Source of the DNA: Agelaius tricolor
Taxonomy: Eukaryota > Chordata > Aves > Passeriformes > Icteridae
DNA length: 64,000 bases
Assembly (NCBI GenBank): GCA_023055355.1
Contig: JALJCS010000028.1
Coordinates: 4,216,418-4,280,417, forward strand
Reading direction: 5' to 3'
Under the pieces are notes generated by a model. The model ran no database searches and was not told the origin of the DNA. It worked only from the letters and a program-made list of their open reading frames with translations. A program made the position numbers and the translations under genes. This document shows positions 38,401-44,253 of the stretch, in pieces (within the stretch, counting starts at the first letter, position 1; each line of letters starts with the position of its first letter).

Positions 38401-41400
38401 ATCTCTTTTTAGGTAATTTTAATGCCTCTAAAATAGGTTCCTCATGTACTAATCCTTCTCCTCTTGGATTAAGTAATTTTCTTCCTTTCCAAAGTTTTTA
38501 AAGGTATGTACTGCTCTAACAGCATACCTTGAATCAGTATATATAATTCTTTATTTTGTGTTAAATAGTCTAGTGCTCTTTTTAAAGTATATAATTCACA
38601 AGTTTGAGCTTACTACTTTAAGGTTAATTTCCCTTTTTCCATCGTTTGCATGTTTTTCCCATCAACTACTGCATACCCTGTATTTTCTCCTTTTGTAAGG
38701 AGCTAACATAAGGACCCTGTGTGCACACATGGACACTTCTCTGGGCTTGGATTCATTTAGCAAGAGTTAGTCTGCATTGGCATCAGCCTGTCTGATATTT
38801 AGCTGGGTGTTCCACTAGGCCCAGCAGGTCTGGTCACCTTAGGAAATGCTCCCTGTGCTAAGGGAAGGTGAGGGAAGTGTTTGTGGCAGAGGGACTGTGT
38901 ACCAGACACAGAGCTGTGGGATATGACCCCAAACTCCCCAGGGATTGACTTGTACCAGTGGGCTTGGGCAGCAGCCCCAGAGTCCTTTATGTGACCGTGT
39001 TCACAGGGGTCTGAGGATGAGGGAAGAGATGAGGATCTGATTCCATGTTTCAGAAGGCTTGATTTATTATTTTATGATATATATTATATTAAAACTGTAC
39101 TAAAAGAATAGAAGAAAGGATTTCTTCAGAAGGCTGGCTAAGAATAGAAAAAGAAGGAATCATAACAAAGGCTTGTGGCTCGGACAGAGAGTCTGAGCCA
39201 GCTGACTGTGATTGGCCATTAATTAGAAACAACCAACGTGGGCCAATCCCAGCTGCACCTGTTGCATTCCACAGCAGCAGATAACCATTGGTTCCATTTT
39301 GTTCCTGAGGCCTCTCAGCTTCTCAGGAGGACAAATCCTAAGGAAAGGATTTTTCATAAAAGATATCTGTGACACCTTTACATTTGCCTAACAGCACCTT
39401 TCTCCCACAGGGGTTGTCTGCCTGGTGGTGACCATCATGTACTGGTGTGGCTGGGAGATGGGAGCTGTGGAAGCAATTTCCCTCTCCATCCTGGTGGGCT
39501 CCTCTGTTGATTACTGTGTGCACCTGGTGGAGGGATACCTGCTGGCAGGGGAGAACCTGCCTCTCCAGCAGGCAGAGGTGAGCTCTGTTCTTCCTGCAGC
39601 CTGGCATTCCTTCCTCCTGTGCCTCCCTGCCACTCAGCTGTGATGCAGGACACATGATAGGCAAGGGGGGATGTGTCCTGGTGTGGAATTTGAGGGCAGC
39701 CCCAACACGGGAAGAGATGAGAATCTTGACTCCATGTTTCAGAAGGCTTATTATTTTATGAGAATAAATATATTATTACTGTTATAATTATTATTTTATT
39801 GTATATATTATATTAAAATAATATATATAATATATTTTATATATTATATGTCTTATATATAATATATAATTTAATATATAATACATATATAATAAAATAT
39901 ATTACTATTTTATGATAGATATAATTTATATATTATATTAATATATTTATGTATTATATTATATTAAATATACATAATATATATATTTAATATAATATAC
40001 CATAAGATAATACGATTATTGTTTTATGATATATATTATATTAAAATAATATATATTAGTATTTTATGATGGATATTATATTAAAAATGCTATACTAAAA
40101 CTATACCAAAGAAAGAGAGAGGAGACATCAGAAGGCCAGAAAAGAAAGGAATGATACTAAAATCTTGTGACTGCTCACAGCCTCGACACAGCTGGCTGTC
40201 ATTGGTCATCAAGTAAAAACAATTCACATAAGCTGGGTAAACAATTCTCCAAATCACATTGTAAAGTAGCAAAACATGGGGAAGCTGAAGCTTCCCAGCT
40301 TCTCAGGAGAAAAGATCCTAGCAAAAGGATTTTTTCAGAAAATATGTCTGTGACATCCTGGCACCCTCAGAGCACCCCTGGGGTATGGGATTTGCTGCTT
40401 GTCCAGCTGACTGCTCCACACTGTGAGCTTGTGTACCTGAGTACACTCAGATGAGGGTTCCCAAGCCACATGGTTGTCCCTTTCTTGCTGGCCACAGCTG
40501 TGTCCAAAGCAACCTGTTTTCATGTCCAGGTGGAGAGAGTCTGTGCTGAAACAGCTCTACACTAATTCTGTAACCTCTGAAAATTGCTCTGCCAGCTCAC
40601 CTCCGGCCTTGTTAACATCTTTTGTCTCATTGGGAAGATGGAGACCACAAAAGCCTGGGATCTCTGATGCCAGGTGTAGTTCCTGTGTGGTGTAGGCCCA
40701 GCAGTCAGTCTGATGTGGTGGAAAGGAGGCACAAAATCCAGCAGCCTTTGTCTCTGCTGAGTTGGCCACAAAAATCTCCTACAAGGTCACAAGCTGGGGA
40801 AGGTGTGGCTGGACAGTGCTCAGGCAGAAAGGGACTGGGGGTGCTGGTTGACAGCTGGCTGAACATGAGCCAGCAGAGTGCCCTGGTGGCCAAGAAGGCC
40901 AATGGCTCCTGCCTGGGTCAGGAATGGTGTGGCCAGCAGGAGCAGGGAGCTCATTCTGCCCCTGTACTCGGCACTGGTGAGGCCACACCTGGAGTGCTGT
41001 GTCCAGCTATGGCCCCTCAGTTTGGGAAGGATGTTGGGACACTTGAGCACATCCAGAGGAGGCAACGAGGCTGGAGAGGGGCTGGGAACACAAACCCTGT
41101 GAGGAACAACTGAGGGAGCTGGGGGTGCTCAGCCTGGAGAGGAGGAGGCTCAGAGGTGACCTCATTGCTCTCTACAACTTCCTGAAGGGAGGCTGCAGAC
41201 AGGTGGGGTTGGTCTCTTCCACCAGGCAGCACTGACAGAACCAGAGGACACAGACTCCAGCTACGTCAGGGAAGGTACAGGTTGGATATTAGGAATAAAA
41301 ATTTCACCAAAAGAATAACAAAATACAGGAATGGTCTGCTCAGGGAGGTGGCAGAATCACCAGCTCTGAATGTGTTTAAAAAAGCCTGGACATGGCACTT

Positions 41401-42032
41401 GATGCTATAGCGTGGTTGAGGTGTTAGGCCATAGGTTGGACTTGATGATCTTGGAGGTCTCTTCCAACCTCATTATTCTGTGATTCTGTGATTGTGTGAT
41501 TGTAACCCTATGGCCCTTTGCATAGCACTGCACTAAATGTCTGAGCTGCACTCAAGCAGCCTCTTTGTCCTGGACTGGGATCCTATCAGCTAGGCCACCC
41601 CTCAAACCCTAAAACATCAATGAACGAACCCCCCGTGCGCGTCACACTAACCGTGCTGTCCCTCCCCAGGACCCCACGGCGTGCCGGCAGTGGAGGACGC
41701 TGGAGGCCGTGCGGCACGTGGGGGTGGCCATCGTCTCCAGCGCCACCACCACCCTGATTGCCACCGTCCCGCTCTTCTTCTGCATCATTGCCCCCTTTGC
41801 CAAGTTTGGGAAGATCGTGGCCCTCAACACGGGCGTGTCCATCCTGTACACGCTGACTGTGAGCACAGCCCTGCTGAGCACCATGGCGCCCGGCACCTTC
41901 ACCCGCAGCAGCACCTCCTGCCTCAAGGCTCTGCTGGCCGTGCTCCTGGCTGGCCTGCTGGCTCTCTGCATCTGCCTTGCCCTGCTCAAGAGTGGATTTC
42001 AGATCCCCCTCCCCAATGGGACAGCCCTGTAA
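16520..42032 (+). CDS. DISP3: DISP3 (PTCHD2), full coding region in 20 exons
   Basis: Joining the 20 exons listed separately gives 4,014 coding bases, or 1,337 residues plus stop, close to the mammalian protein of about 1,390. Seen: a short acidic N-terminus ([13 protein letters not shown]), TM1 near residues 68-90, a large first loop, TM2-TM6 forming a sterol-sensing-type block (about 405-570), TM7 near 672-692, a second large loop, then TM8 to the last TM (about 1124-1325). The RND motif GxxxDD lies in TM4 (G472, D476, D477), and its partner in TM10 is GSSVDY (G1191, D1195). Family knowledge: DISP3 is a Dispatched/Patched-related RND membrane protein of brain, linked to sterol balance, thyroid-hormone response and neural progenitor proliferation; its substrate is not established. 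No frameshift or stop was found. The identification is confident; exact exon ends rest on splice consensus and reading phase. Confidence 0.96.
17507..18139 (+). mobile_element. Solo LTR G1 in intron 1, 6-bp TSD
   Basis: Starts tgtcaggacccagga, has AATAAA in gatacaataaacaacc, ends gatcccaaca. Exact TSD aggttc at 17501-17506 and 18140-18145. It begins 59 bp past the exon and is sense to DISP3. Confidence 0.94.
18146..19168 (+). other. Remainder of intron 1
   Basis: No feature recognised. Confidence 0.5.
19169..19338. repeat. Tandem duplication, two 85-bp units
   Basis: Units 19169-19253 and 19254-19338 share gctctctggaaggcag and ccccgtggcacactg at a constant offset of 85. They lie just upstream of coding exon 2. 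Confidence 0.95.
19396..19615 (+). CDS. DISP3: DISP3 coding exon 2 (first loop)
   Basis: Residues 310-382, the distal part of the first extracytosolic loop ([18 protein letters not shown] ... [11 protein letters not shown]). The acceptor follows ctttctcctgcag; the donor is gtgagg at 19616, phase 2. An 85-bp tandem duplication ends about 57 bp upstream. Confidence 0.95.
19706..20547 (-). mobile_element. Solo LTR A3 with nested LTR, intron 2
   Basis: Family A LTR with exact 6-bp TSD gctctg at 19700-19705 and 20548-20553. It is interrupted by a second LTR at 19809-20241. Confidence 0.93.
19809..20241 (+). mobile_element. C2-type LTR nested in A3
   Basis: Starts tgttatagtaatc and is the reverse-complement relative of the LTR at 32335-32763. 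The flanking 6-bp repeat ctaaac (19803-19808 and 20242-20247) serves as TSD. Confidence 0.88.
20584..20704 (+). repeat. Mixed TTCTA/TTCTG pentanucleotide array
   Basis: About 24 five-base units, with blocks of TTCTA alternating with blocks of TTCTG. It lies 36 bp past LTR A3. Confidence 0.97.
20705..22018 (+). other. Remainder of intron 2
   Basis: No gene or element recognised. The open frames at 21.0-21.5 kb occur on both strands and look random. Confidence 0.5.
22019..22155 (+). CDS. DISP3: DISP3 coding exon 3 (TM2)
   Basis: Residues 383-428. It holds the end of the first loop ([19 protein letters not shown]) and TM2 ([20 protein letters not shown]), the start of the sterol-sensing-like block. 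Acceptor caccccag, donor gtatgc at 22156, phase 1. Confidence 0.95.
22156..22564 (+). other. Intron 3
   Basis: Short intron; nothing recognised besides splice signals. Confidence 0.7.
22565..22699 (+). CDS. DISP3: DISP3 coding exon 4 (TM3, start of TM4)
   Basis: Residues 429-473. TM3 ([19 protein letters not shown]) is followed by the start of TM4 ([14 protein letters not shown]). The intron splits the glycine codon of the TM4 GVDD motif. Acceptor ttctgctgtag, donor gtaagc at 22700, phase 1. Confidence 0.95.
22864..23477 (+). mobile_element. Solo LTR D3 in intron 4, 5-bp TSD
   Basis: Starts tgtgaaaaacgccaatca and ends catttttcaca. Exact TSD agggg at 22859-22863 and 23478-23482. Sense to DISP3, with AATAAA in gagcaataaattc. 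It ends 73 bp before coding exon 5. Confidence 0.95.
23551..23711 (+). CDS. DISP3: DISP3 coding exon 5 (GVDD motif, TM5)
   Basis: Residues 474-527. It completes TM4 with GVDDVFVF. Paired aspartates at this place are the proton- or ion-relay residues of RND proteins. TM5 follows ([19 protein letters not shown]). Acceptor ctttttccag, donor gtaccc at 23712, phase 0. A D-family LTR ends 73 bp upstream. Confidence 0.95.
24056..24346 (-). mobile_element. Degraded A-type LTR A8, intron 5
   Basis: Diverged relative of family A (tgtggcagggaggaatgatg, atcagaaggctaatt, ctgtgggtaagcaat) with internal deletions. No TSD found; ends approximate. Confidence 0.65.
24369..24618 (+). mobile_element. LTR I in intron 5 with TATA box and AATAAA
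   Basis: Starts tgtgccttgc, with TATA box ctatataagg at 24531, AATAAA at 24541 and end cccacgtaaca. A short retroviral LTR, sense to DISP3. No TSD was found, so the ends are provisional. Confidence 0.75.
24780..25000 (-). mobile_element. LTR-like fragment, intron 5 (antisense)
   Basis: The minus strand carries gcccctataaaagag (TATA box) and following sequence laid out like an LTR. Ends uncertain. Confidence 0.4.
25150..25289 (+). CDS. DISP3: DISP3 coding exon 6 (TM6)
   Basis: Residues 528-573. TM6 ([20 protein letters not shown]) closes the sterol-sensing-like block, and [11 protein letters not shown] starts the central cytosolic loop. Acceptor tctcttccatgtag, donor gtgagc at 25290, phase 2. 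Confidence 0.95.
25290..25981 (+). other. Intron 6
   Basis: No repeat or element recognised. Confidence 0.6.
25982..26127 (+). CDS. DISP3: DISP3 coding exon 7 (cytosolic loop)
   Basis: Residues 574-622, cytosolic linker between TM6 and TM7. It is Cys/Lys-rich at first ([11 protein letters not shown]) and ends with an acidic stretch ([15 protein letters not shown]). Acceptor cttcaatccag, donor gtaagt at 26128, phase 1. Confidence 0.93.
26128..27114 (+). other. Intron 7, first part
   Basis: No element recognised. The minus-strand open frame at 26736-27401 runs into LTR K and is not a gene. Confidence 0.5.
27120..27727 (-). mobile_element. Solo LTR K in intron 7, 5-bp TSD
   Basis: Starts tgtgggagcattgggg and ends cttccccaaca, with weak inverted ends. 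Exact 5-bp TSD cacag at 27115-27119 and 27728-27732. Reverse AATAAA (ggggtttattgc). Antisense to DISP3. Confidence 0.85.
27733..28196 (+). other. Intron 7, last part
   Basis: Nothing recognised besides the acceptor. Confidence 0.6.
28197..28358 (+). CDS. DISP3: DISP3 coding exon 8 (linker to TM7)
   Basis: Residues 623-676. It is the variable end of the cytosolic linker, then [19 protein letters not shown], which leads into TM7. Acceptor ctctatcctag, donor gtaagc at 28359, phase 1. Confidence 0.94.
28359..28739 (+). other. Intron 8
   Basis: Short, without visible repeats. Confidence 0.7.
28740..28901 (+). CDS. DISP3: DISP3 coding exon 9 (TM7, second loop)
   Basis: Residues 677-730. TM7 ([16 protein letters not shown]) is followed by the start of the second large loop ([15 protein letters not shown]) with an N-glycosylation motif NLS and a CITC pair of cysteines. 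Acceptor tttctttgcag, donor gtgaga at 28902, phase 1. Confidence 0.95.
29088..29176. repeat. AT-rich low-complexity tract (TTTAGATAT-like)
   Basis: Irregular repeats of tttagatat/attagatat in intron 9. The rest of intron 9 shows nothing. Confidence 0.8.
29419..29541 (+). CDS. DISP3: DISP3 coding exon 10 (second loop)
   Basis: Residues 731-771. [20 protein letters not shown] is conserved-looking; the Gly/Ser-rich tail after KKRGSG is variable. Acceptor tgtgggacag, donor gtgagt at 29542, phase 1. Confidence 0.92.
29693..30076 (-). mobile_element. Solo LTR B2 in intron 10
   Basis: Family B LTR, tgtgaccgtgttcacag to gcttgtgaca. TSD gtatgg/gtttgg (5 of 6). AATAAA on the minus strand, antisense to DISP3. 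Confidence 0.93.
30083..30510 (+). other. Intron 10, last part
   Basis: Nothing recognised besides the acceptor. Confidence 0.6.
30511..30647 (+). CDS. DISP3: DISP3 coding exon 11 (second loop)
   Basis: Residues 772-817: [12 protein letters not shown] ... [10 protein letters not shown] ... GDGEVPSFQ, with an N-glycosylation motif NAS. Acceptor ttttcctcag, donor gtaagt at 30648, phase 0. Confidence 0.94.
30648..31155 (+). other. Intron 11
   Basis: No element recognised. Confidence 0.6.
31156..31337 (+). CDS. DISP3: DISP3 coding exon 12 (second loop)
   Basis: Residues 818-877: [20 protein letters not shown] ... [17 protein letters not shown], with an N-glycosylation motif NFT. The exon starts directly with GTG after cattgcttag. 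Donor gtaacc at 31338, phase 2. Confidence 0.94.
31338..31789 (+). other. Intron 12
   Basis: No element recognised. The 147-residue open frame crossing into coding exon 13 is chance. Confidence 0.6.
31790..31920 (+). CDS. DISP3: DISP3 coding exon 13 (second loop)
   Basis: Residues 878-921: [20 protein letters not shown], then a cysteine and [15 protein letters not shown]. Acceptor ttgctgcacag, donor gtaagc at 31921, phase 1. An LTR begins 73 bp past the exon. Confidence 0.95.
31994..32329 (-). mobile_element. LTR C1 in intron 13, inverted ends
   Basis: Starts tgtcatggtttgat and ends atcaaaccaggaca, so the ends are near-perfect inverted repeats. Flanks gtaac/ctaac suggest a 5-bp TSD with one change. 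It holds a reverse AATAAAG (ctttattaac) and an A-rich run at 32138. Confidence 0.8.
32335..32763 (-). mobile_element. Solo LTR C2 in intron 13, 6-bp TSD
   Basis: Starts tgtagttagtgctc and ends ttactataaca. Exact TSD actaac at 32329-32334 and 32764-32769. It was inserted at the right edge of C1, and the right TSD lies 28 bases before the acceptor of coding exon 14. The relative nested at 19809-20241 is in the opposite orientation. Confidence 0.92.
32764..32796 (+). promoter_or_regulatory. DISP3: Residual 3' splice region of coding exon 14
   Basis: Only 33 bases separate LTR C2 from the exon: the TSD actaac (a good branch-point match), a short pyrimidine tract and the acceptor acaacag. Branch-point use is inferred. 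Confidence 0.5.
32797..32969 (+). CDS. DISP3: DISP3 coding exon 14 (second loop), between two LTRs
   Basis: Residues 922-979: [20 protein letters not shown], then [15 protein letters not shown] with an N-glycosylation motif NRT. The acceptor follows ctatttgacaacag. The donor atg|gtactt at 32970 is weak, with no G at +5. An LTR (C2) ends 31 bp before the last intron base and another (A4) begins about 7 bases past the exon, so very little ancestral intron remains on either side. Phase 0 at the end. Confidence 0.92.
32977..33410 (-). mobile_element. Solo LTR A4 in intron 14, with micro-inversion
   Basis: Family A LTR starting about 7 bases past coding exon 14 (tggtgtgtttgtggg) and ending gtgaatgccaca. 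No clean TSD. About 35 bp near 33350-33385 are inverted relative to the other copies. Confidence 0.9.
33411..34135 (+). other. Intron 14, remainder
   Basis: No element recognised. Confidence 0.6.
34136..34262 (+). CDS. DISP3: DISP3 coding exon 15 (second loop)
   Basis: Residues 980-1021: [20 protein letters not shown], then [20 protein letters not shown]. Acceptor tccttgtgaaag has a weak pyrimidine tract, but it is the only AG that keeps frame and family sequence. Donor gtaggt at 34263, phase 1. Confidence 0.92.
34349..34725. repeat. Tandem duplication, about 192-bp units, intron 15
   Basis: Units starting 34349 and 34541 share tctccttttcttcccaagg, cattggttgtg and a (GAAA)n tract of different length. 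Offset is 192 at the start. Confidence 0.95.
34726..35271 (+). other. Intron 15, last part
   Basis: No element recognised; ends with a strong pyrimidine tract. Confidence 0.6.
35272..35417 (+). CDS. DISP3: DISP3 coding exon 16 (second loop)
   Basis: Residues 1022-1070: [20 protein letters not shown], then [19 protein letters not shown]. Strong acceptor ctttctctccag, donor gtgagc at 35418, phase 0. Confidence 0.95.
35418..35750 (+). other. Intron 16
   Basis: Short intron without visible repeats. Confidence 0.7.
35751..35910 (+). CDS. DISP3: DISP3 coding exon 17, followed by a GC donor
   Basis: Residues 1071-1123: [20 protein letters not shown], then [16 protein letters not shown], the end of the second loop before TM8. 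Acceptor atcttgttacag. The 3' end reads atag|gcaagt: the donor is GC, not GT, with otherwise consensus bases at +3 to +6, and no nearby GT keeps phase 1. Phase and sequence continue exactly into the next exon. Confidence 0.94.
35911..35916 (+). promoter_or_regulatory. DISP3: Non-canonical GC 5' splice site of intron 17
   Basis: Intron 17 begins gcaagt and ends ttccttccag. Exon phase (1) and protein continuity (MEII|GVQSAL) demand this junction. GC-AG introns are a known minor class of U2 introns, usually with a strong match elsewhere, as here. Confidence 0.9.
36138..36752 (-). mobile_element. Solo LTR G2 in intron 17, 6-bp TSD
   Basis: Reverse-oriented relative of G1, ending gtcctgggttctgaca. 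Exact TSD aatcac at 36132-36137 and 36753-36758. It fills most of the GC-AG intron. Confidence 0.93.
36899..37012 (+). CDS. DISP3: DISP3 coding exon 18 (TM8, start of TM9)
   Basis: Residues 1124-1161. TM8 ([18 protein letters not shown]) is followed by the start of TM9 ([11 protein letters not shown]). Acceptor tgtttccttccag, donor gtaaaa at 37013, phase 1. The frame stays open for another 160 bases into the intron and the E1 LTR. Confidence 0.95.
   Translation, partial: ECRVPCMALSSRWSSVWLLWQCSPHTSSSCCQCCSAS
37044..37729 (+). mobile_element. Solo LTR E1 in intron 18, 6-bp TSD
   Basis: Starts tgttgggaaggatgaaag, has AATAAA in gtaataaactgc, ends gggctcttaca. Exact TSD aggctt at 37038-37043 and 37730-37735. 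It begins 31 bp past coding exon 18, sense to DISP3. Confidence 0.95.
37736..38334 (+). other. Intron 18, middle part
   Basis: No element recognised. Confidence 0.5.
38335..38705 (-). pseudogene. Decayed ERV pol fragment (RNase H region)
   Basis: The minus strand translates piecewise into segments like the RNase H end of a gammaretrovirus-type pol: a beta-strand start segment, an acidic helix of the Glu-containing motif and a C-terminal His-containing segment. Two adjacent stops, further stops, a frameshift and an internal deletion break it, so it cannot encode a working enzyme. No gag, env or paired LTR was found with it. Confidence 0.65.
38990..39374 (-). mobile_element. Solo LTR B3 in intron 18, 6-bp TSD
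   Basis: Family B LTR, tgtgaccgtgttcacag to atctgtgaca. Exact TSD ccttta at 38984-38989 and 39375-39380. It ends 36 bp before coding exon 19; the branch-point-like gcctaac between them is intact. Confidence 0.96.
39411..39577 (+). CDS. DISP3: DISP3 coding exon 19 (TM9-TM10, GSSVDY)
   Basis: Residues 1162-1217. It finishes TM9 ([11 protein letters not shown]) and holds TM10 ([19 protein letters not shown]). GSSVDY is the C-terminal counterpart of the TM4 GxxxDD motif, with Tyr in place of the second Asp. Acceptor cctttctcccacag, donor gtgagc at 39578, phase 0. A B-family LTR ends 36 bp upstream. Confidence 0.96.
39682..40355 (-). mobile_element. Solo LTR A7 in intron 19 with AT expansion
   Basis: Family A LTR from tgtggaatttgagg to gtctgtgaca. 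Exact TSD tcctgg at 39676-39681 and 40356-40361. Swollen to 674 bp by an AT-rich array. Confidence 0.93.
39755..40090. repeat. AT-rich microsatellite-like tract inside LTR A7
   Basis: About 330 bases of almost pure A/T with tatatt and tattat motifs, at the same LTR position that carries the TATTC array in A1. Confidence 0.93.
40362..40799 (+). other. Intron 19, part between LTR A7 and CR1
   Basis: Nothing certain; the last bases may belong to the CR1 copy. Confidence 0.45.
40800..41505 (+). mobile_element. CR1 LINE, 3' part, intron 19
   Basis: 5'-truncated CR1 in + orientation. It encodes the end of the reverse-transcriptase ORF in broken frames (e.g. [16 protein letters not shown] near 40950-41000), followed by the 3' UTR and the terminal repeat attctgtgattctgtgatt. 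Frameshifts make it inactive. Confidence 0.95.
41670..42032 (+). CDS. DISP3: DISP3 last coding exon 20 (TM11-12, C-terminus)
   Basis: Residues 1218-1337 plus stop TAA at 42030. It contains [20 protein letters not shown] (TM11), [37 protein letters not shown], and a last hydrophobic segment ([19 protein letters not shown]) before the short tail IPLPNGTAL. Acceptor gtccctccccag. It is more GC-rich than the other exons. Confidence 0.96.
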   Translation, partial: DPTACRQWRTLEAVRHVGVAIVSSATTTLIATVPLFFCIIAPFAKFGKIVALNTGVSILYTLTVSTALLSTMAPGTFTRSSTSCLKALLAVLLAGLLALCICLALLKSGFQIPLPNGTAL

Positions 42033-43118
42033 GACCCAACGGGACAACCCTCTACACACCAGGCCGAGAGAGCCGCGTTGCTCCTTTCGTTTTTTCTTTT
42101 CTTTTGAAAGAATATTTTTTGTAAGGAAAAAAAAGAGGAAAAAAAAAGTCCTTTTTTCATGAAGTTTTTCAATTGCAGATGCACTTTATTTTCTAATGAG
42201 TTTTGCTCTAAACTTGTATTTATTTTAGGTAGTGATGGATGGGTGATGGAAGGTGAGGGCTGCCCAGGGAATACCTCAGCCCGTGAATAGGAGAGGAGGT
42301 TTCCTTCTCTCAGTTTTCTTTCTGCTTTCTTTTTTTCTTTTCTTTTAATTTATTTTTATCAAACAGGGCTTTCTGGACCCACAAGGCTAAAATGGGAGAA
42401 CTTGGGAAGGTCATCTGATCCTTTTAAAAACCCTTCCCTCTGTCCTTCCCCTCCCTTGTCCAGGGTCAGCATTGCAAGGATGACTCTTGAGTGATGTCCT
42501 GCTCTCACGCCAAGCCTGTGCCTCCTTATTTGAGCTTCCAAGAACAGCAGTGAGCTGTTGGACAGGCCTGGGAACAGCATTGTCTGGATCCCTTTACCAG
42601 GCCCTGTACCCATGCCAGACCAGCAGTGAACTTGCTGCACTTTTGAGTGTCACTTTGGGATCCAAACCAGAGCTGTTGGGTGGCACCACCTGCAGTGGCC
42701 CTGCTGTCATGGTTCAGAGAGGGTGTTGGGACACAAAGCATTCCCCTTCCTGCTGGGGGGACTTTGTACTGGGATCTCATGTGTCTGCCAGCAGCCATCA
42801 GGAAGCAGATGGTGCCCTCAGCAGCCTGCCCTCCTCTCCCTCATCTCAGCAGTGAGGTCAAGGCAGTTTCAATGCCCAGTCCCTCCATGTCACCTCACCA
42901 GTCACTGATCTGATCTTCCTGGTGGAGAGAAAAGAGAGGCCAGGGGTTCCTGCAGAGCTCTTTGGTCACAGCAGTCAGCTCTTGGCCTGAGGACAAGGTG
43001 GAGCCCATTCCTGGTGGTGTGCACAGCATCCTCTGTGGCAGCTCACAGACACCCTCCTCAGCGGAGACCCACAGGCACCAGAGCTGCAGCTGCTGTCTGC
43101 TCTGAGCAGATGGTTGAT

Positions 43119-43124
43119 ATTAAA
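43119..43124 (+). terminator. Candidate polyadenylation signal ATTAAA
   Basis: The first good polyadenylation hexamer after the AT-rich start of the 3' UTR, about 1.1 kb past the stop. Inferred only. Confidence 0.3.
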
Positions 43125-43835
43125 GTAAAATGAAATCACAAACTGGTGCCATTAACAAGTACATTTTAAGCATCACTGGTTCTCTCGTAGTTTTAAAATT
43201 GAAATAGCTAAGTGTGCATTAATGCACAGCACATCTGATCCTTGGCAGAAGGGGAGGGTCAGGCCCACTGGGAGATGCATTAGCCATTATTTACAAGGGT
43301 GCCAACAGAATAATGTGGCCAGGAAGCAGCCTGACTCAATTTCTTTGCAGATTTCATGTCCTGGTGGCTTTGTATTCTCTGTCTGGATCAACTCCTCTTT
43401 TTAAGATGAAACTTCCAGGAAGTCCAACCCCATTGCCAGCCAGTTTGTGGGGCCCGCACTGCTGAGAGCCTGAGCTGCTTCTGCTTGGCTCAGTGCATCC
43501 CTGCTTTGATCCCTGCCAGTCTTACACCTTCACATTGTCATCCCTGTGAAACTGGATCAAATACTTGTTTCTAAAGTAGGTTCCCCAAAGTGTTCCCAAG
43601 GTTCCCCAAGCTGGAGAGAGGAGCTCTTATATTGTTTACAGGCAGACTGCAGAGTAATCCTGCTACAGGCAGTGAAGGTGGTGAGAATGTGAGTAGAGCA
43701 GAACGTGAGTGGCCTGGTTCCTCCTTGATATCCCACGGAGCTTCTGAGTTACCCCTTTCTGCAAAGTGTGAAGTGTTTTCTTGGCACCTACCTCTAATCT
43801 GCACCAGCTCCTTCATAATGAACCCTGTGCCCATG

Positions 43836-43841
43836 AATAAA
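43836..43841 (+). terminator. Candidate polyadenylation signal AATAAA
   Basis: Canonical hexamer 1.8 kb past the stop, 2 bases before the target-site duplication of the A5 LTR. The sequence just after it (ttctgtattgtatttg) is GU-rich and partly LTR-derived. Confidence 0.3.
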
Positions 43842-43849
43842 TGGTTCTG

Positions 43850-44247
43850 TATTGTATTTGCTGGGAATGCCCCAACAAAGGCAGGAATGATGAATCTGAC
43901 TCCGTGTTCTCAGAAGGCTGATTTATTACTTTATGATGCTATATTATATTAAAGAATACTAAACTATACTAAAGAATACAGAAAGGATACAGACAGAAGG
44001 CTAAAAAGATAATAATGAAAACTTGTGACTCTTGGCCCCAATTGGCCAAAGAGTCAAAACAACTCACAGCAGAATCCAATGAAACAATCACCTGTGGGTA
44101 AACAATCTCCAAACACATTCCACATGTGAGCACAACACAGGAGAAGCAAATGAGACAAGAATTGTTTCCCTTTTCTCTGAGCCCTCTCAGCTTCCCAGGA
44201 GAAAGATCCTGGGTGAAGGGATTTTTTCAGAGAATGTGAATGCCACA
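43850..44247 (-). mobile_element. Solo LTR A5 at the DISP3 3' end, 6-bp TSD
   Basis: Family A LTR, tattgtatttgctggg to gtgaatgccaca. Exact TSD gttctg at 43844-43849 and 44248-44253. AATAAA on the minus strand. Confidence 0.95.
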
Positions 44248-44253
44248 GTTCTG

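Larger units (their letters stand above)
42033..43849 (+). other. DISP3: Probable DISP3 3' UTR and flank
   Basis: Non-repetitive DNA directly after the stop codon, starting with a run of T- and A-rich tracts (42089-42360). It ends where the A5 LTR is inserted. Candidate polyadenylation signals are ATTAAA at 43119 and AATAAA at 43836. The true end needs RNA data. Confidence 0.55.

Noticed and set aside
40622..41113. 163-residue + strand open frame as a gene
   Set aside because: Partly CR1 sequence in mixed frames; explained by the LINE.
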